64,000 bases of DNA. Source: Clostridia bacterium (lineage in GTDB: Bacteria; Bacillota; Clostridia; Christensenellales; Borkfalkiaceae). How positions within the stretch are numbered: position 1 is the stretch's first letter; every line of letters begins with the position of its first letter. The stretch is from positions 9,788 through 73,787 of the forward strand of contig CAAGAM010000150.1 of assembly GCA_900767815.1 (NCBI GenBank), in the 5' to 3' direction. The notes under the pieces are model-generated. The model saw nothing but the letters and a program-made list of their open reading frames with translations, had not been told where the DNA came from and did not search any database. Positions 17,294 through 26,142 of the stretch are shown here, piece by piece. Made by a program: the position numbers and the translations under genes.

Positions 17294-19426
17294 ATGTATG
17301 AAGAAATAATACAAAGCATCGAAAAAAGTTATCCCGAAGCAGAACGCGAAGTTTTGAAAAAAGCTTTTTTGTTCGCGCAAAAAGCGCATGAAGGGCAAAA
17401 GCGCGCGTCGGGCGAGGAGTATTTTACGCATCCCGTCGCCGTTGCGCAGATTCTCGTTGACCTCGGAATGGATTATTACACCATTGCCGCGGCGTTTTTG
17501 CATGACGTAATCGAAGATACTCCCGTTTCCGAGGGCGATATAAAAGATGAGTTCGGCGACGAGATATTAGAGCTTGTCGAGGGAGTTACCAAGCTCGACA
17601 AAATCGAGTTCAAGTCCCATGAAGAGGAGCAGGCGGAAAACTTCAAGAAGATTTTCGTGTCGATGGCAAAGGATATCCGCGTCATCATCATCAAACTCGC
17701 CGATCGTCTGCATAATATGCGTTCGCTTAACTACCTTTCCAAGGAGCGGCAGCTTCGCATGGCTCAGGAAACGCTCGATATTTATGCGCCTATCGCGGGC
17801 AGGCTCGGTATTTCGCAGATAAAATGCGAACTCGAAGATTTGTGCCTTAAATATCTCGACCCCGAAGCTTACGAATTTTTGGCGGTCAATATCAATTCGC
17901 AGATAAGCGAAAGAAAGGAATTTGTCAATTTCGTCGTAAACGAAATCAAGAAAATACTTAAAGAATCGAACATCGAAGGGGAAGTTTTCGGCAGAACAAA
18001 GCATTTTTACAGCATCTATAAAAAGATGAAGCGGCAGAACAAAACGCTCGATCAGATTTACGATCTCACTGCCGTAAGAATAATCGTCGATACCGTCGAT
18101 CAGTGTTACGAACTTTTCGGTAAAATACATCAGGAGTGGAAGCCTATTCCCGGCAGAATCAAGGATTACATCGCAACGCCGAAGGAAAACATGTACCAAA
18201 GCTTGCACACCACTGTCGTTACGAATATCGGAAAGATTTTTGAAATTCAGATCAGAACGAAGGAAATGAACCGCACAGCCGAATACGGTATCGCGGCGCA
18301 TTGGAAATATAAGGAAAACAAAGAAAATACCGACGCATTCGATAAAAGGCTCAGTTGGATAAGAGAGGTTATGGAATGGCAGGGCGGGCTTAACAACTCC
18401 ACGGAGTTTCTTGAGAGTTTAAAGGGCGACCTTTATAACAACGAAGTGCTTGTTTTCACCCCGAAAGGCGAGGTTATCAGCCTTGTTAAAGACGCAACGC
18501 CTATCGATTACGCTTATCGTATTCATACGGAAGTGGGTAATAAATGCGTAGGGGCAAAAGTCAACGGCAAAATGGTTCCGCTCACCACAACTCTTTGCAC
18601 GGGCGACGTGGTTGAGATAATCACTTCTAAATTATCCAAAGGTCCGTCGTGGGATTGGCTTAAAATCGCAAAATCATCGGGCGCGAAGGCTAAAATCAAA
18701 GCCTTTTATAAAAAGGCTATGCAAGTCGATAACGAAAAACTCGGCAAATCGATGCTCGATAGCGAGGCGAAAAACAGAGGTTACAGCCTCGGCGAACTTC
18801 TCAATCCCGTAAGTTTTGAAAGAATAAGCCAAAAACTTTCAGTTTCATCGCCCGAAGAAATGTATGCGGCGGTCGGTTGCGGCGCGATAACGATTAACAG
18901 CGTTCTTTTAAAATTGATCGATTTCCACAAAAAGGAAATTCCCGTTCCCGAAAAAATCGCCGAAAGTAAGGTCAAAAAGGTCTCCGAAAACGTCGGCGGC
19001 GTAAAAATTAAGGGCATGAGCGGGCTTTTGGTTCGATTCGCCGGTTGTTGCAACCCCGTTCCGGGAGACGATATCGTCGGCTTTGTTTCGAGGGGCAGAG
19101 GCGTAACCGTTCACAGGCGTGATTGTCCTAACATGAAAAACGAGGATCCCGGCAGACTTCTCGAGGCTGAGTGGGTGGGCGATCAGGGTTCTTACAGCGT
19201 TTCTATTCGCGTTGTCGGCGGCGAGGACGCGCCTATTCTCGTTTGCGTTTCCAACGCATGCACGGAGCTTGGGCTTATGATAGTTTCCGTTAACGGCAGA
19301 ATAGACGCAAAAAATCATCAGTCGATTGTAGAGTTTACCATAAAGCTCGGTAAAAAGGAAGATCTCGACCTTCTTATAAACAAAGTAAATCAGAATTCCT
19401 GCATAACGGATATATTCAGAATATGA
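17294..19426 (+). CDS. rel: Bifunctional (p)ppGpp synthetase/hydrolase Rel
   Basis: 710 aa. The HD hydrolase domain has HPVAVAQILVDLGMD and the HDVIEDT motif. The synthetase domain has GRTKHFYSIYKKMKRQ and YQSLHTTVV. TGS (FTPKGEVISL), a conserved Cys region with RFAGCCNPVPGDDIVG, and a C-terminal ACT domain follow. With both catalytic motifs intact it should make and remove the stringent alarmone. No Shine-Dalgarno is visible before ATG 17294. It overlaps the next gene by 4 bp. Confidence 0.96.
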   Translation: MYEEIIQSIEKSYPEAEREVLKKAFLFAQKAHEGQKRASGEEYFTHPVAVAQILVDLGMDYYTIAAAFLHDVIEDTPVSEGDIKDEFGDEILELVEGVTKLDKIEFKSHEEEQAENFKKIFVSMAKDIRVIIIKLADRLHNMRSLNYLSKERQLRMAQETLDIYAPIAGRLGISQIKCELEDLCLKYLDPEAYEFLAVNINSQISERKEFVNFVVNEIKKILKESNIEGEVFGRTKHFYSIYKKMKRQNKTLDQIYDLTAVRIIVDTVDQCYELFGKIHQEWKPIPGRIKDYIATPKENMYQSLHTTVVTNIGKIFEIQIRTKEMNRTAEYGIAAHWKYKENKENTDAFDKRLSWIREVMEWQGGLNNSTEFLESLKGDLYNNEVLVFTPKGEVISLVKDATPIDYAYRIHTEVGNKCVGAKVNGKMVPLTTTLCTGDVVEIITSKLSKGPSWDWLKIAKSSGAKAKIKAFYKKAMQVDNEKLGKSMLDSEAKNRGYSLGELLNPVSFERISQKLSVSSPEEMYAAVGCGAITINSVLLKLIDFHKKEIPVPEKIAESKVKKVSENVGGVKIKGMSGLLVRFAGCCNPVPGDDIVGFVSRGRGVTVHRRDCPNMKNEDPGRLLEAEWVGDQGSYSVSIRVVGGEDAPILVCVSNACTELGLMIVSVNGRIDAKNHQSIVEFTIKLGKKEDLDLLINKVNQNSCITDIFRI

Positions 19427-20049
19427 TAAAAATAATTAAAAAACCCGTCGCGCCGATAGACGCAAACTCGTATATCGTGTTCGACCAAAAAACAAGAAAT
19501 TGCGTGATAATCGACTTCGGCGCGGACTTTTCACGTTTAATGAAGTCTTGCGACGACCTGAAATTAAACGTCTGCGGCGCGCTTTTGACGCACGGGCATT
19601 TCGATCACGGAATGAGCGGTTATCTTGCGAAAGATTACGGCGTTAAGGTTTACGTTCCCGAAGGGGATGAATCAATGCTTTACTCGGACGATAATCTGGC
19701 TAAGAAATTCGGTTTGTCCGCTCCGTTTTACCATGCCGACGAAACTTTGAAGGAAGGAGAAACGGAGATCGGCGGAATAAAAATCAAAGTCATTTCCACT
19801 CCGGGACATACGAAAGGGTCGAGCTGTTTTATTATAGACGGCAAACTTTTCACGGGCGATACGTTGTTTTTCGGTTCTTACGGCAACACGAATTTTCCGG
19901 GCGGAAGCTATGCGGAAATAAAGAATTCCATAAAAAACAAATTGTTCGGGCTTGAAGGGGACTTCGAGGTTTTTCCGGGGCACGGCGAAAACACGACGCT
20001 CGATTACGAGAGAAAATTCAACTATATAAACGATGATAATAACCGATAA
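19423..20049 (+). CDS. Metallo-beta-lactamase-fold hydrolase (glyoxalase II-like)
   Basis: 208 aa. The metal-binding motifs are complete: THGHFDHGMSG, the later TPGHTKGSSCF, TGDTLFFGS and PGHGENTTL. The protein is cytoplasmic and close to the YcbL/glyoxalase II group of small thioester or ester hydrolases; the exact substrate is unknown. Start ATG overlaps the rel stop by 4 bp (ATGATAA) and its own 3' end overlaps hemZ by 17 bp, so the three genes are translationally coupled. This neighbourhood is common in Clostridia. Confidence 0.88.
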   Translation: MIKIIKKPVAPIDANSYIVFDQKTRNCVIIDFGADFSRLMKSCDDLKLNVCGALLTHGHFDHGMSGYLAKDYGVKVYVPEGDESMLYSDDNLAKKFGLSAPFYHADETLKEGETEIGGIKIKVISTPGHTKGSSCFIIDGKLFTGDTLFFGSYGNTNFPGGSYAEIKNSIKNKLFGLEGDFEVFPGHGENTTLDYERKFNYINDDNNR

Positions 20050-21391
20050 ACAATGGCTCGAAGCCGATTTTGCGGAAGAGAGCAAATTCTTCGAAAAAGT
20101 AACCGACGATATGAAAATCATTCATTCGTCGGATGAAAAGGACGGATTTTTCCTTAACGAAGTGAGCGTTAACGGAAAAACGTATTCTTTTGCGGACAGA
20201 CACGTTTACAAAAACGAGATCGAACATAAGCGTTATTTCCGCCGCTATGCTAAGCTCGCGTTGTACAAAGCCCTTTCCGATTTTACGGGCGAAAAACCCG
20301 AGTGGGGCGCGCTTACGGGGATCAGACCCGTTAAGTTTGCTTATTCCGAAGGCGCGAAATGGCGCGAGGTTATGGGTGAAGAAATGGAAGTTTCGCCCCA
20401 AAAACTCGACATGGTGGGGAGAATTATCGAAGCGCAGAGGGGAATTTATCAAATCTCGGACGAAAATGCCGATTTTTTCGTGAGTATTCCGTTCTGCCCG
20501 TCGAGATGCGCTTATTGTTCTTTTGTCTCAAACGAGATAGGCAAGGAAAAACACGTTCACGAGTACGTTTCGGCATTATGCGACGAAATCGAAGCTACCA
20601 AACCTGTTTTTTCAAAATATCGCTCCTTTTACGTCGGCGGGGGAACGCCGATTTCCCTTCCGTTACCCGAACTCGAAAGAGTTTTGAACGCGATAGGTCG
20701 TCCCGACGTCGAGTATACCGTGGAGGCGGGCAGACCCGACTGTATTACCGACGAAGTGCTTGCGCTTTTAAAAGAAAAGGGAGTTACGAGAATCTGCGTA
20801 AATCCTCAGACGTTTAACGATAAAACGCTCGTCGCGATAGGCAGAAAGCACACGGCGAAGGATATTATCGATAAGTTCGCGCTTGCGAGAAAGTACGGTT
20901 TCGACATAAATATGGACTTGATCGCGGGGCTTACAGGCGAAACTTTCGAGGATTTCCGCTATAGCATGGATACAGCTCTGGAGCTTGATCCCGATAACCT
21001 CACCGTGCATACTTTATCGCTCAAAAAGGGCAGCGTATTGAAAGAAAAATGCGACCGTCTGCCCGCGGGCGAAATCAAGAAGATGATAGATTACTCGGCC
21101 TATAAGTCGATTAACGCGGGTTTTTCGCCTTATTACATGTACAGACAGAAGTATATGGCGGGCAATCTGGAGAATACGGGTTATACAAAATCGGGTAAAG
21201 CCTGCGTATACAATATCGACGTTATGGAAGAGATTTCGTCTAATCCCGCATGCGGTGCCAACGGCGTTTCGAAAAGGCTTTTTGCCGCCGAGGACAGAAT
21301 AGAGCGTTACGGCACGCCGAAGGATATAAAAACATACATCGAAAAGGTCGGCAAAATCATTGCGGACAAGCGGGAATTCTTCGCAAAATAA
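20033..21391 (+). CDS. hemZ: Radical SAM coproporphyrinogen dehydrogenase-like protein HemZ
   Basis: 452 aa. An N-terminal region of about 150 aa specific to the HemZ group is followed by a radical SAM core with CPSRCAYCSF binding the 4Fe-4S cluster, YVGGGTPIS, and the HemN-like C-terminal section (YYMYRQKYMAGNLENTGY). In Bacillus the family oxidises coproporphyrinogen III; in anaerobic Clostridia lacking other heme genes the role is uncertain, and no heme genes are seen here. It ends the rel operon and is followed by a terminator. Confidence 0.88.
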   Translation: MIITDKQWLEADFAEESKFFEKVTDDMKIIHSSDEKDGFFLNEVSVNGKTYSFADRHVYKNEIEHKRYFRRYAKLALYKALSDFTGEKPEWGALTGIRPVKFAYSEGAKWREVMGEEMEVSPQKLDMVGRIIEAQRGIYQISDENADFFVSIPFCPSRCAYCSFVSNEIGKEKHVHEYVSALCDEIEATKPVFSKYRSFYVGGGTPISLPLPELERVLNAIGRPDVEYTVEAGRPDCITDEVLALLKEKGVTRICVNPQTFNDKTLVAIGRKHTAKDIIDKFALARKYGFDINMDLIAGLTGETFEDFRYSMDTALELDPDNLTVHTLSLKKGSVLKEKCDRLPAGEIKKMIDYSAYKSINAGFSPYYMYRQKYMAGNLENTGYTKSGKACVYNIDVMEEISSNPACGANGVSKRLFAAEDRIERYGTPKDIKTYIEKVGKIIADKREFFAK

Positions 21392-21419
21392 CGTTGCGGA
21401 CAAAAAGTAAAAAAAATAT

Positions 21420-21449
21420 GCAATCGCATGAAAAACGATTGCTTTTTTT
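21420..21449 (+). terminator. Terminator after hemZ
   Basis: A perfect 7-bp stem GCAATCG/CGATTGC, 21420-21426 with 21436-21442, has a 9-nt loop and runs into TTTTTTT. Confidence 0.85.
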
Positions 21450-21554
21450 ATTTATATATGGTAATATAATCATAGCTCTTTGCGCAGTACGGCGAATACT
21501 CGACGCCGCGCTTCGCTTCGAAGCATAAAATTTCCATTCAGGAGGATAAACAAC

Positions 21555-21818
21555 ATGGAAAAAGAAAGAAAATCAGAGATCATCAACACTTACAAAAGAC
21601 ATGACGGCGACACGGGTTCCGCAGAAGTTCAGATCGCTCTTTTAACCGAGAGAATCAACCACCTCAACGACCACCTTAAGCTTAACAACAACGATAAGCA
21701 TTCTCGTCGCGGACTTTTGAAAATGGTTGGTCGCAGAAAGGGTATGCTCGACTATCTTAAGTCTGTCGACATCGAGAAGTACAGAGATATCATCGCTAAA
21801 CTCGGGCTCAGAAAGTAA
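21555..21818 (+). CDS. rpsO: 30S ribosomal protein S15
   Basis: 87 aa. The highly conserved S15 pattern is present: HDGDTGSAEVQIALLTERI, NHLNDHLK, and DKHSRRGLLKMVGRRKGMLDYLK. It binds 16S rRNA early in 30S assembly. The true start is ATG 21555 with AGGAGG at 21539-21544; codons further upstream lie in the leader. A TATAAT box sits at 21465-21470 but no good -35 is visible. The 80-nt leader is where S15 proteins commonly autoregulate. It has its own terminator. Confidence 0.98.
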   Translation: MEKERKSEIINTYKRHDGDTGSAEVQIALLTERINHLNDHLKLNNNDKHSRRGLLKMVGRRKGMLDYLKSVDIEKYRDIIAKLGLRK

Positions 21819-21824
21819 TATTCG

Positions 21825-21851
21825 GGGAGTATTTCACATACTCCCTTTTTT
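21825..21851 (+). terminator. rpsO terminator
   Basis: A perfect 8-bp stem, 21825-21832 with 21838-21845, has a TTCAC loop followed by TTTTTT. It starts 7 bp after the rpsO stop. Confidence 0.9.
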
Positions 21852-21854
21852 GCT

Positions 21855-21895
21855 ATATAACGGCTGTATCGTTTTTTGCGGTATGCCCGTTATAT
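21855..21895 (+). promoter_or_regulatory. Stem-loop in the rpsO-pnp interval
   Basis: A 9-bp perfect inverted repeat, 21855-21863 with 21887-21895, lies 210 bp before pnp. PNPase mRNAs in other bacteria are autoregulated through a leader stem; whether this one belongs to the pnp leader is an inference, as no clear promoter is visible. Confidence 0.35.
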
Positions 21896-22105
21896 CGGCA
21901 GGAGGGTCGATCGAAACGGAATGGAAAACGCGGCGGTTTCCGTGCGGGAACAAGCTTGCGGTTTCCTTTTCCGGACTGATTTTAAAAAAAGAAAGTATCG
22001 CCGTGCGGCATGCGGGTTTTAAGTCGCGTCGCGGCGGCGTTCCTGAGGTCTTGCGTATAAAGAAAACGCAAACCGATAAATCAGAGCTAAAAAAAGGAGA
22101 ACAAC

Positions 22106-24208
22106 ATGTTAGAAAACCACAAAGTATTCAAAACTTTAGTCGGCGGACGCGAAGTAACTGTTGACGTGGGCAAATACGCTCAGCAGGCAAACGGTTCGTG
22201 TATCGTCAAATGCGGGGAAACAATGGTCATGGTAAACGTAACCATGGCGCCCGAACCGAGAGCGGGAATGGATTTCTTCCCCCTGTCGGTCGATTATGAA
22301 GAGAAAATGTATTCCGTCGGTAAAATCCCCGGCGGCTTCAAGAAGAGAGAGGGCAGAGCGAGCGATAAGGCTATTCTCGTTTCGAGACTTATCGACAGAC
22401 CTATAAGACCGCTTTTCCCCAAAGGGCTTTTCAATGACGTAACGGTTGTCGCAACCGCGCTTTCGGTCGATCCCGACATCGCTCCGGAGCCTCTTGCGAT
22501 GCTCGGAAGCTCGATTGCTTTAAGCATTTCCGATATTCCGTGGGCGGGACCTACGGGTTCGGTCGTCGTGGGAATCGTAGACGGCGAATTCGTAATCAAT
22601 CCCACCGTCGCTCAGAAAGAAAAGAGTACTCTTGCTCTTAACCTTTCGGGTACGAAGGACGCAATCATGATGGTTGAAGCGGGAGCGAAGGAAATCGACG
22701 ACGAAGCAATGGTCGGCGCGATTCTTTTCGGTCACGAAGAAATCAAAAAGCAGTGCGCTTTCATCGAAGAAATCGCTAAGGAATGCGGAAAGAAGAAGCT
22801 CGAAATGGAGCTTTATCACGTTCCCGAAGATCTCGACGCGGCTGTCCGCGCTTACGCGAGCGAAAAACTCGATTACGCGCTCGACACTTTCGACAGATTC
22901 GAAAGACAGGCTCGTCAGGACGAGGTCGAAAAAGACTGTCTCGAACATTTCGCGGAGCAGTTCCCCGATATGGCGAGAGAAATCAAAGATTCGCTTTATT
23001 ATATAACTAAAGAAAAGGTAAGAGCAAAGATCACCAACAGCGGCGTAAGACCGGACGGCAGATCGCTTACCGAAATCAGACCTATCTGGTGCGAACACGG
23101 AATTCTTCCGAGAGTTCACGGCAGCGCGGTGTTCACGAGAGGTATGACGCAGGTTATGACAACCTGTACCCTCGGTACTATTTCCGAAGTTCAGAAACTC
23201 GAAGGTCTCGACAACGAAGAATACAAGAGATATATTCATCATTATAACATGCCCGGTTACGCTTCGGGCGAAGCTAAGCCTTTAAGAAGCCCTGGCAGAC
23301 GTGAAATCGGTCACGGAGCATTGGCTGAAAGAGCGCTCGAACCCGTTATTCCTTCCGAAGAAGAGTTCCCGTATGCGATAAGGCTCGTTTCCGAAGTTCT
23401 TTCGTCCAACGGCTCGACGTCGCAGGCTTCCGTATGCGGTTCTACGCTTGCTCTTATGGATGCGGGCGTTCCCATCAAGCGCCCTGTTGCGGGTATCGCG
23501 ATGGGTCTTATCAAAGACACCGAAAGCGGTAAGATTTCCGTTCTTTCCGATATTCAGGGCTTGGAAGATTTCCTCGGCGATATGGACTTCAAAGTTGCCG
23601 GTACCGTAAACGGAATCACCGCAATTCAGATGGATATCAAAATCAAGGGTATCAGCGAAGAAATTTTAAGAAAGGCAATCAAGCAGGCTAACGAGGGCAG
23701 ACATTTCATCCTCGGCAAGATGCTCGAATGCATCCCCGCACCCAACGCGGAACTTTCCAAATACGCTCCGAAGATTATTTCCTTCAATATCTCCACGGAT
23801 AAGATTAAGGACGTTATCGGCAGCGGCGGAAAGACTATTAACAAGATTATCGACGAAACGGGCGTTAAGATCGATATAAACGAAGACGGTAAAGTTTGCA
23901 TAGCAACTTACGGCGAGGATCTTTCCATGGCAGAAAAGGCTAAGGCGATGATAATGAGCATCGCGAGAGATCCCGAAGTCGGCGATATGTTTATCTCCAC
24001 CGTTGTAAGAATTCTCCCGAAAGTCGGCGCGTTCTGCGAGCTTGCTCCCGGAAAAGACGGAATGATTCACATCTCCAAGATGAGCGAGAAGAGAATCAAC
24101 TCCGTAGACGAAGTTCTTGCAATCGGCGACACCGTTAAAGTTGAGATCATCAAGATCGGCGAAAAGGGTATCGACCTTAAGCTTCTCGAAAAAATAGAAC
24201 AGGCGTAA
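22106..24208 (+). CDS. pnp: Polyribonucleotide nucleotidyltransferase (PNPase)
   Basis: 700 aa, full length. Two RNase PH domains are separated by a helical linker; the second contains GTSQASVCGSTLALMDAGVP-type active-site residues and DIQGLEDFLGDMDFKVAGT. KH (IGSGGKTINKI) and S1 (GAFCELAPGKDGMIHISKM) RNA-binding domains follow. It degrades RNA 3' to 5' with phosphate in the degradosome. Ribosome site AAGGAG precedes ATG 22106. rpsO-pnp order is widely conserved. Confidence 0.98.
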   Translation: MLENHKVFKTLVGGREVTVDVGKYAQQANGSCIVKCGETMVMVNVTMAPEPRAGMDFFPLSVDYEEKMYSVGKIPGGFKKREGRASDKAILVSRLIDRPIRPLFPKGLFNDVTVVATALSVDPDIAPEPLAMLGSSIALSISDIPWAGPTGSVVVGIVDGEFVINPTVAQKEKSTLALNLSGTKDAIMMVEAGAKEIDDEAMVGAILFGHEEIKKQCAFIEEIAKECGKKKLEMELYHVPEDLDAAVRAYASEKLDYALDTFDRFERQARQDEVEKDCLEHFAEQFPDMAREIKDSLYYITKEKVRAKITNSGVRPDGRSLTEIRPIWCEHGILPRVHGSAVFTRGMTQVMTTCTLGTISEVQKLEGLDNEEYKRYIHHYNMPGYASGEAKPLRSPGRREIGHGALAERALEPVIPSEEEFPYAIRLVSEVLSSNGSTSQASVCGSTLALMDAGVPIKRPVAGIAMGLIKDTESGKISVLSDIQGLEDFLGDMDFKVAGTVNGITAIQMDIKIKGISEEILRKAIKQANEGRHFILGKMLECIPAPNAELSKYAPKIISFNISTDKIKDVIGSGGKTINKIIDETGVKIDINEDGKVCIATYGEDLSMAEKAKAMIMSIARDPEVGDMFISTVVRILPKVGAFCELAPGKDGMIHISKMSEKRINSVDEVLAIGDTVKVEIIKIGEKGIDLKLLEKIEQA

Positions 24209-24217
24209 AAATTTTCA

Positions 24218-24286
24218 GGGGTTGTCGAGTGTGCTGCGGGGCATGTTATGCCGAACGTGCATTTTTCGACAACCCCTTTCTTTTTA
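24218..24286 (+). terminator. pnp terminator with nested hairpin
   Basis: An outer 11-bp perfect stem, 24218-24228 with 24266-24276, encloses a smaller hairpin (GGCAT/ATGCC at 24240-24244/24248-24252) and is followed by TTTCTTTTT. Confidence 0.85.
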
Positions 24287-24383
24287 TTCTTTGCCGGCAT
24301 AGGAATTGTTTTTGCATTAAAAGCGAAAAGTCGGGCTATATATCGATTAACACGCATATAATTATTTTTAAAGGGGTGGCGAG

Positions 24384-25280
24384 ATGCACTTTATCGACGT
24401 TGTTTTAATAACCGTGATCGGCATAATCGAAGGGATAACGGAATGGCTTCCCGTGTCGAGTACGGGGCATATGATGATTTTCGAGCATTTCTTTACGGGC
24501 GCTTTTTCCGAAGGGTTTTTTACGAAAGATTTTAAGGATATGTTCGATTATCTTATTCAGCTCGGCGCGATTATAGCCGTAATCGTAATGTTCTGGAAGA
24601 GAATTTTTCCGTTCGGAACGGAAAAACGCGAAGAAACTATGGCGGACGGAAGCACCGTTTTAAAAAGCAAAGTCGTTTCAAAACCTTCGATATGGAAAAT
24701 GTGGCTTAAAGTCGTCGTCGCGTGCGTGCCTGCCGTCGTCGCGCTTTTTGTGGACAAACTTTTCGATAATATCGGAAGCACGGCGCAAATCGTAACAGTC
24801 GGCTCGATGCTTATTTTATACGGCGCGGCGTTCATCGTGATCGAAAGATTACATAAAAACAAACAACCGAAAATCGAAACGGTTGACGGAATGAGTTATC
24901 TCACCGCGTTTTTTATAGGTTGTTTTCAGGTCCTCGCGGCAGTTCCGGGGACGTCGAGATCGGGCGTTACGATAATCGGCGCGCTTATCTTGGGTCTTTC
25001 GAGAACGGCGGCTGCGGAATTCACGTTCTTCCTCGCGATCCCCACAATGGTCGGCGCGAGCGGGTATAAAATACTCAAATTCGTTAAAAACGGCGGCGTG
25101 ATAACGACTCCGCAGATTTCCGCGCTTATATTGGGCATGGTCGTCGCGTTCGTCGTTTCGCTGTTCGTAATCAGATTCTTAATGGATTTCGTCAAGAAAC
25201 ACGATTTCGAATTGTTCGGGTGGTACAGAATCGCGCTCGGCGCGCTTGTCATCGTTCTGTGCCTGTGCATTCCCGTTTAA
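24384..25280 (+). CDS. uppP: Undecaprenyl-diphosphatase UppP (BacA)
   Basis: 298 aa polytopic membrane protein. Both signature motifs are present: EGITEWLPVSSTGHM near residue 15 and PGTSRSGVTIIGAL near 190. It recycles the lipid carrier undecaprenyl pyrophosphate for cell-wall synthesis and is linked to bacitracin resistance. The ribosome site is AAGGGG upstream of ATG 24384. pdxK starts 10 bp after its stop, suggesting cotranscription. Confidence 0.96.
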   Translation: MHFIDVVLITVIGIIEGITEWLPVSSTGHMMIFEHFFTGAFSEGFFTKDFKDMFDYLIQLGAIIAVIVMFWKRIFPFGTEKREETMADGSTVLKSKVVSKPSIWKMWLKVVVACVPAVVALFVDKLFDNIGSTAQIVTVGSMLILYGAAFIVIERLHKNKQPKIETVDGMSYLTAFFIGCFQVLAAVPGTSRSGVTIIGALILGLSRTAAAEFTFFLAIPTMVGASGYKILKFVKNGGVITTPQISALILGMVVAFVVSLFVIRFLMDFVKKHDFELFGWYRIALGALVIVLCLCIPV

Positions 25281-25290
25281 AATTTAAACC

Positions 25291-26118
25291 ATGGATAAAA
25301 AAATTCTTACGGTGCAGGACATTTCCTGCGTAGGGCAATGTTCGCTTACCGTAGCTTTGCCCATAATTTCCGCTTGCGGAATAGAAACGTGTATTTTGCC
25401 GTCTGCCGTACTTTCGACGCATACGGGCGGCTTCACCGGTTACACTTTCAGAGATTTAACCGACGATATGCCGCTTATCGCAAGGCATTGGCTTAAAGAA
25501 GGAATATCTTTCGACGCGCTTTATACGGGCTATCTCGGAAGCGAAAAACAGATAGATTACGTCAAAGACATACAAAAGAGCCTTATCAAAAAGGGCGGAA
25601 TAACTATAGTCGACCCCGCTTGCGCGGACAACGGCAAGCTTTATTACGGGTTTGACGAGCATTTCGTTAAGAAAATGGCTTCGCTTATCGCGGTTTCCGA
25701 TATTGCGCTTCCCAACGTTACGGAAGCGTCCATGCTCACGGGCGAGGAGTTTAAAACCGAATATGACGAAAGTTATATCGACCGTCTTACCGATAAAGTT
25801 TTAGCTCTCGGTGCAAAATCGATTGTTTTAACGGGCGTAAGTTACGATGAAAATTCGACGGGCGTATACGTAAAAACCGAAGCGGGCGAAAAGTATTATT
25901 ATAAACACGAGAAAATTTCGGGCGGATTCCACGGTACGGGCGACGTTTACGCGTCGGCGTTTTCGGGAATGCTTCTTCATGGAAAAACGATTGAAGAAGC
26001 GGCAAGAATCGCAGCGGATTTTACGCTTCTCGCGATAAAAAACACCGTCGGAGACGAAAATCACCGTTACGGCGTTAAATTTGAAAAGGGGTTAGGGTAT
26101 TTAATAAAACAAATATAA
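25291..26118 (+). CDS. pdxK: Pyridoxal/pyridoxamine kinase (PfkB/ThiD-like ribokinase fold)
   Basis: 275 aa. The pattern IQDIS-type start (TVQDISCVGQCSLTV), TGYLGSEKQIDYV, IVDPACADNGKLY, LPNVTEASMLTG and the C-terminal GTGDVYASAFSG anion-hole/ATP motif fit the PdxK/PdxY group of vitamin B6 salvage. An HMP (thiamin) kinase is the main alternative, but the DP.CADNG and length favour PdxK. It is cytoplasmic. No clear Shine-Dalgarno; it follows uppP closely. Confidence 0.85.
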   Translation: MDKKILTVQDISCVGQCSLTVALPIISACGIETCILPSAVLSTHTGGFTGYTFRDLTDDMPLIARHWLKEGISFDALYTGYLGSEKQIDYVKDIQKSLIKKGGITIVDPACADNGKLYYGFDEHFVKKMASLIAVSDIALPNVTEASMLTGEEFKTEYDESYIDRLTDKVLALGAKSIVLTGVSYDENSTGVYVKTEAGEKYYYKHEKISGGFHGTGDVYASAFSGMLLHGKTIEEAARIAADFTLLAIKNTVGDENHRYGVKFEKGLGYLIKQI

Positions 26119-26142
26119 TCAATTGATTTCGGGCTGTTTCAA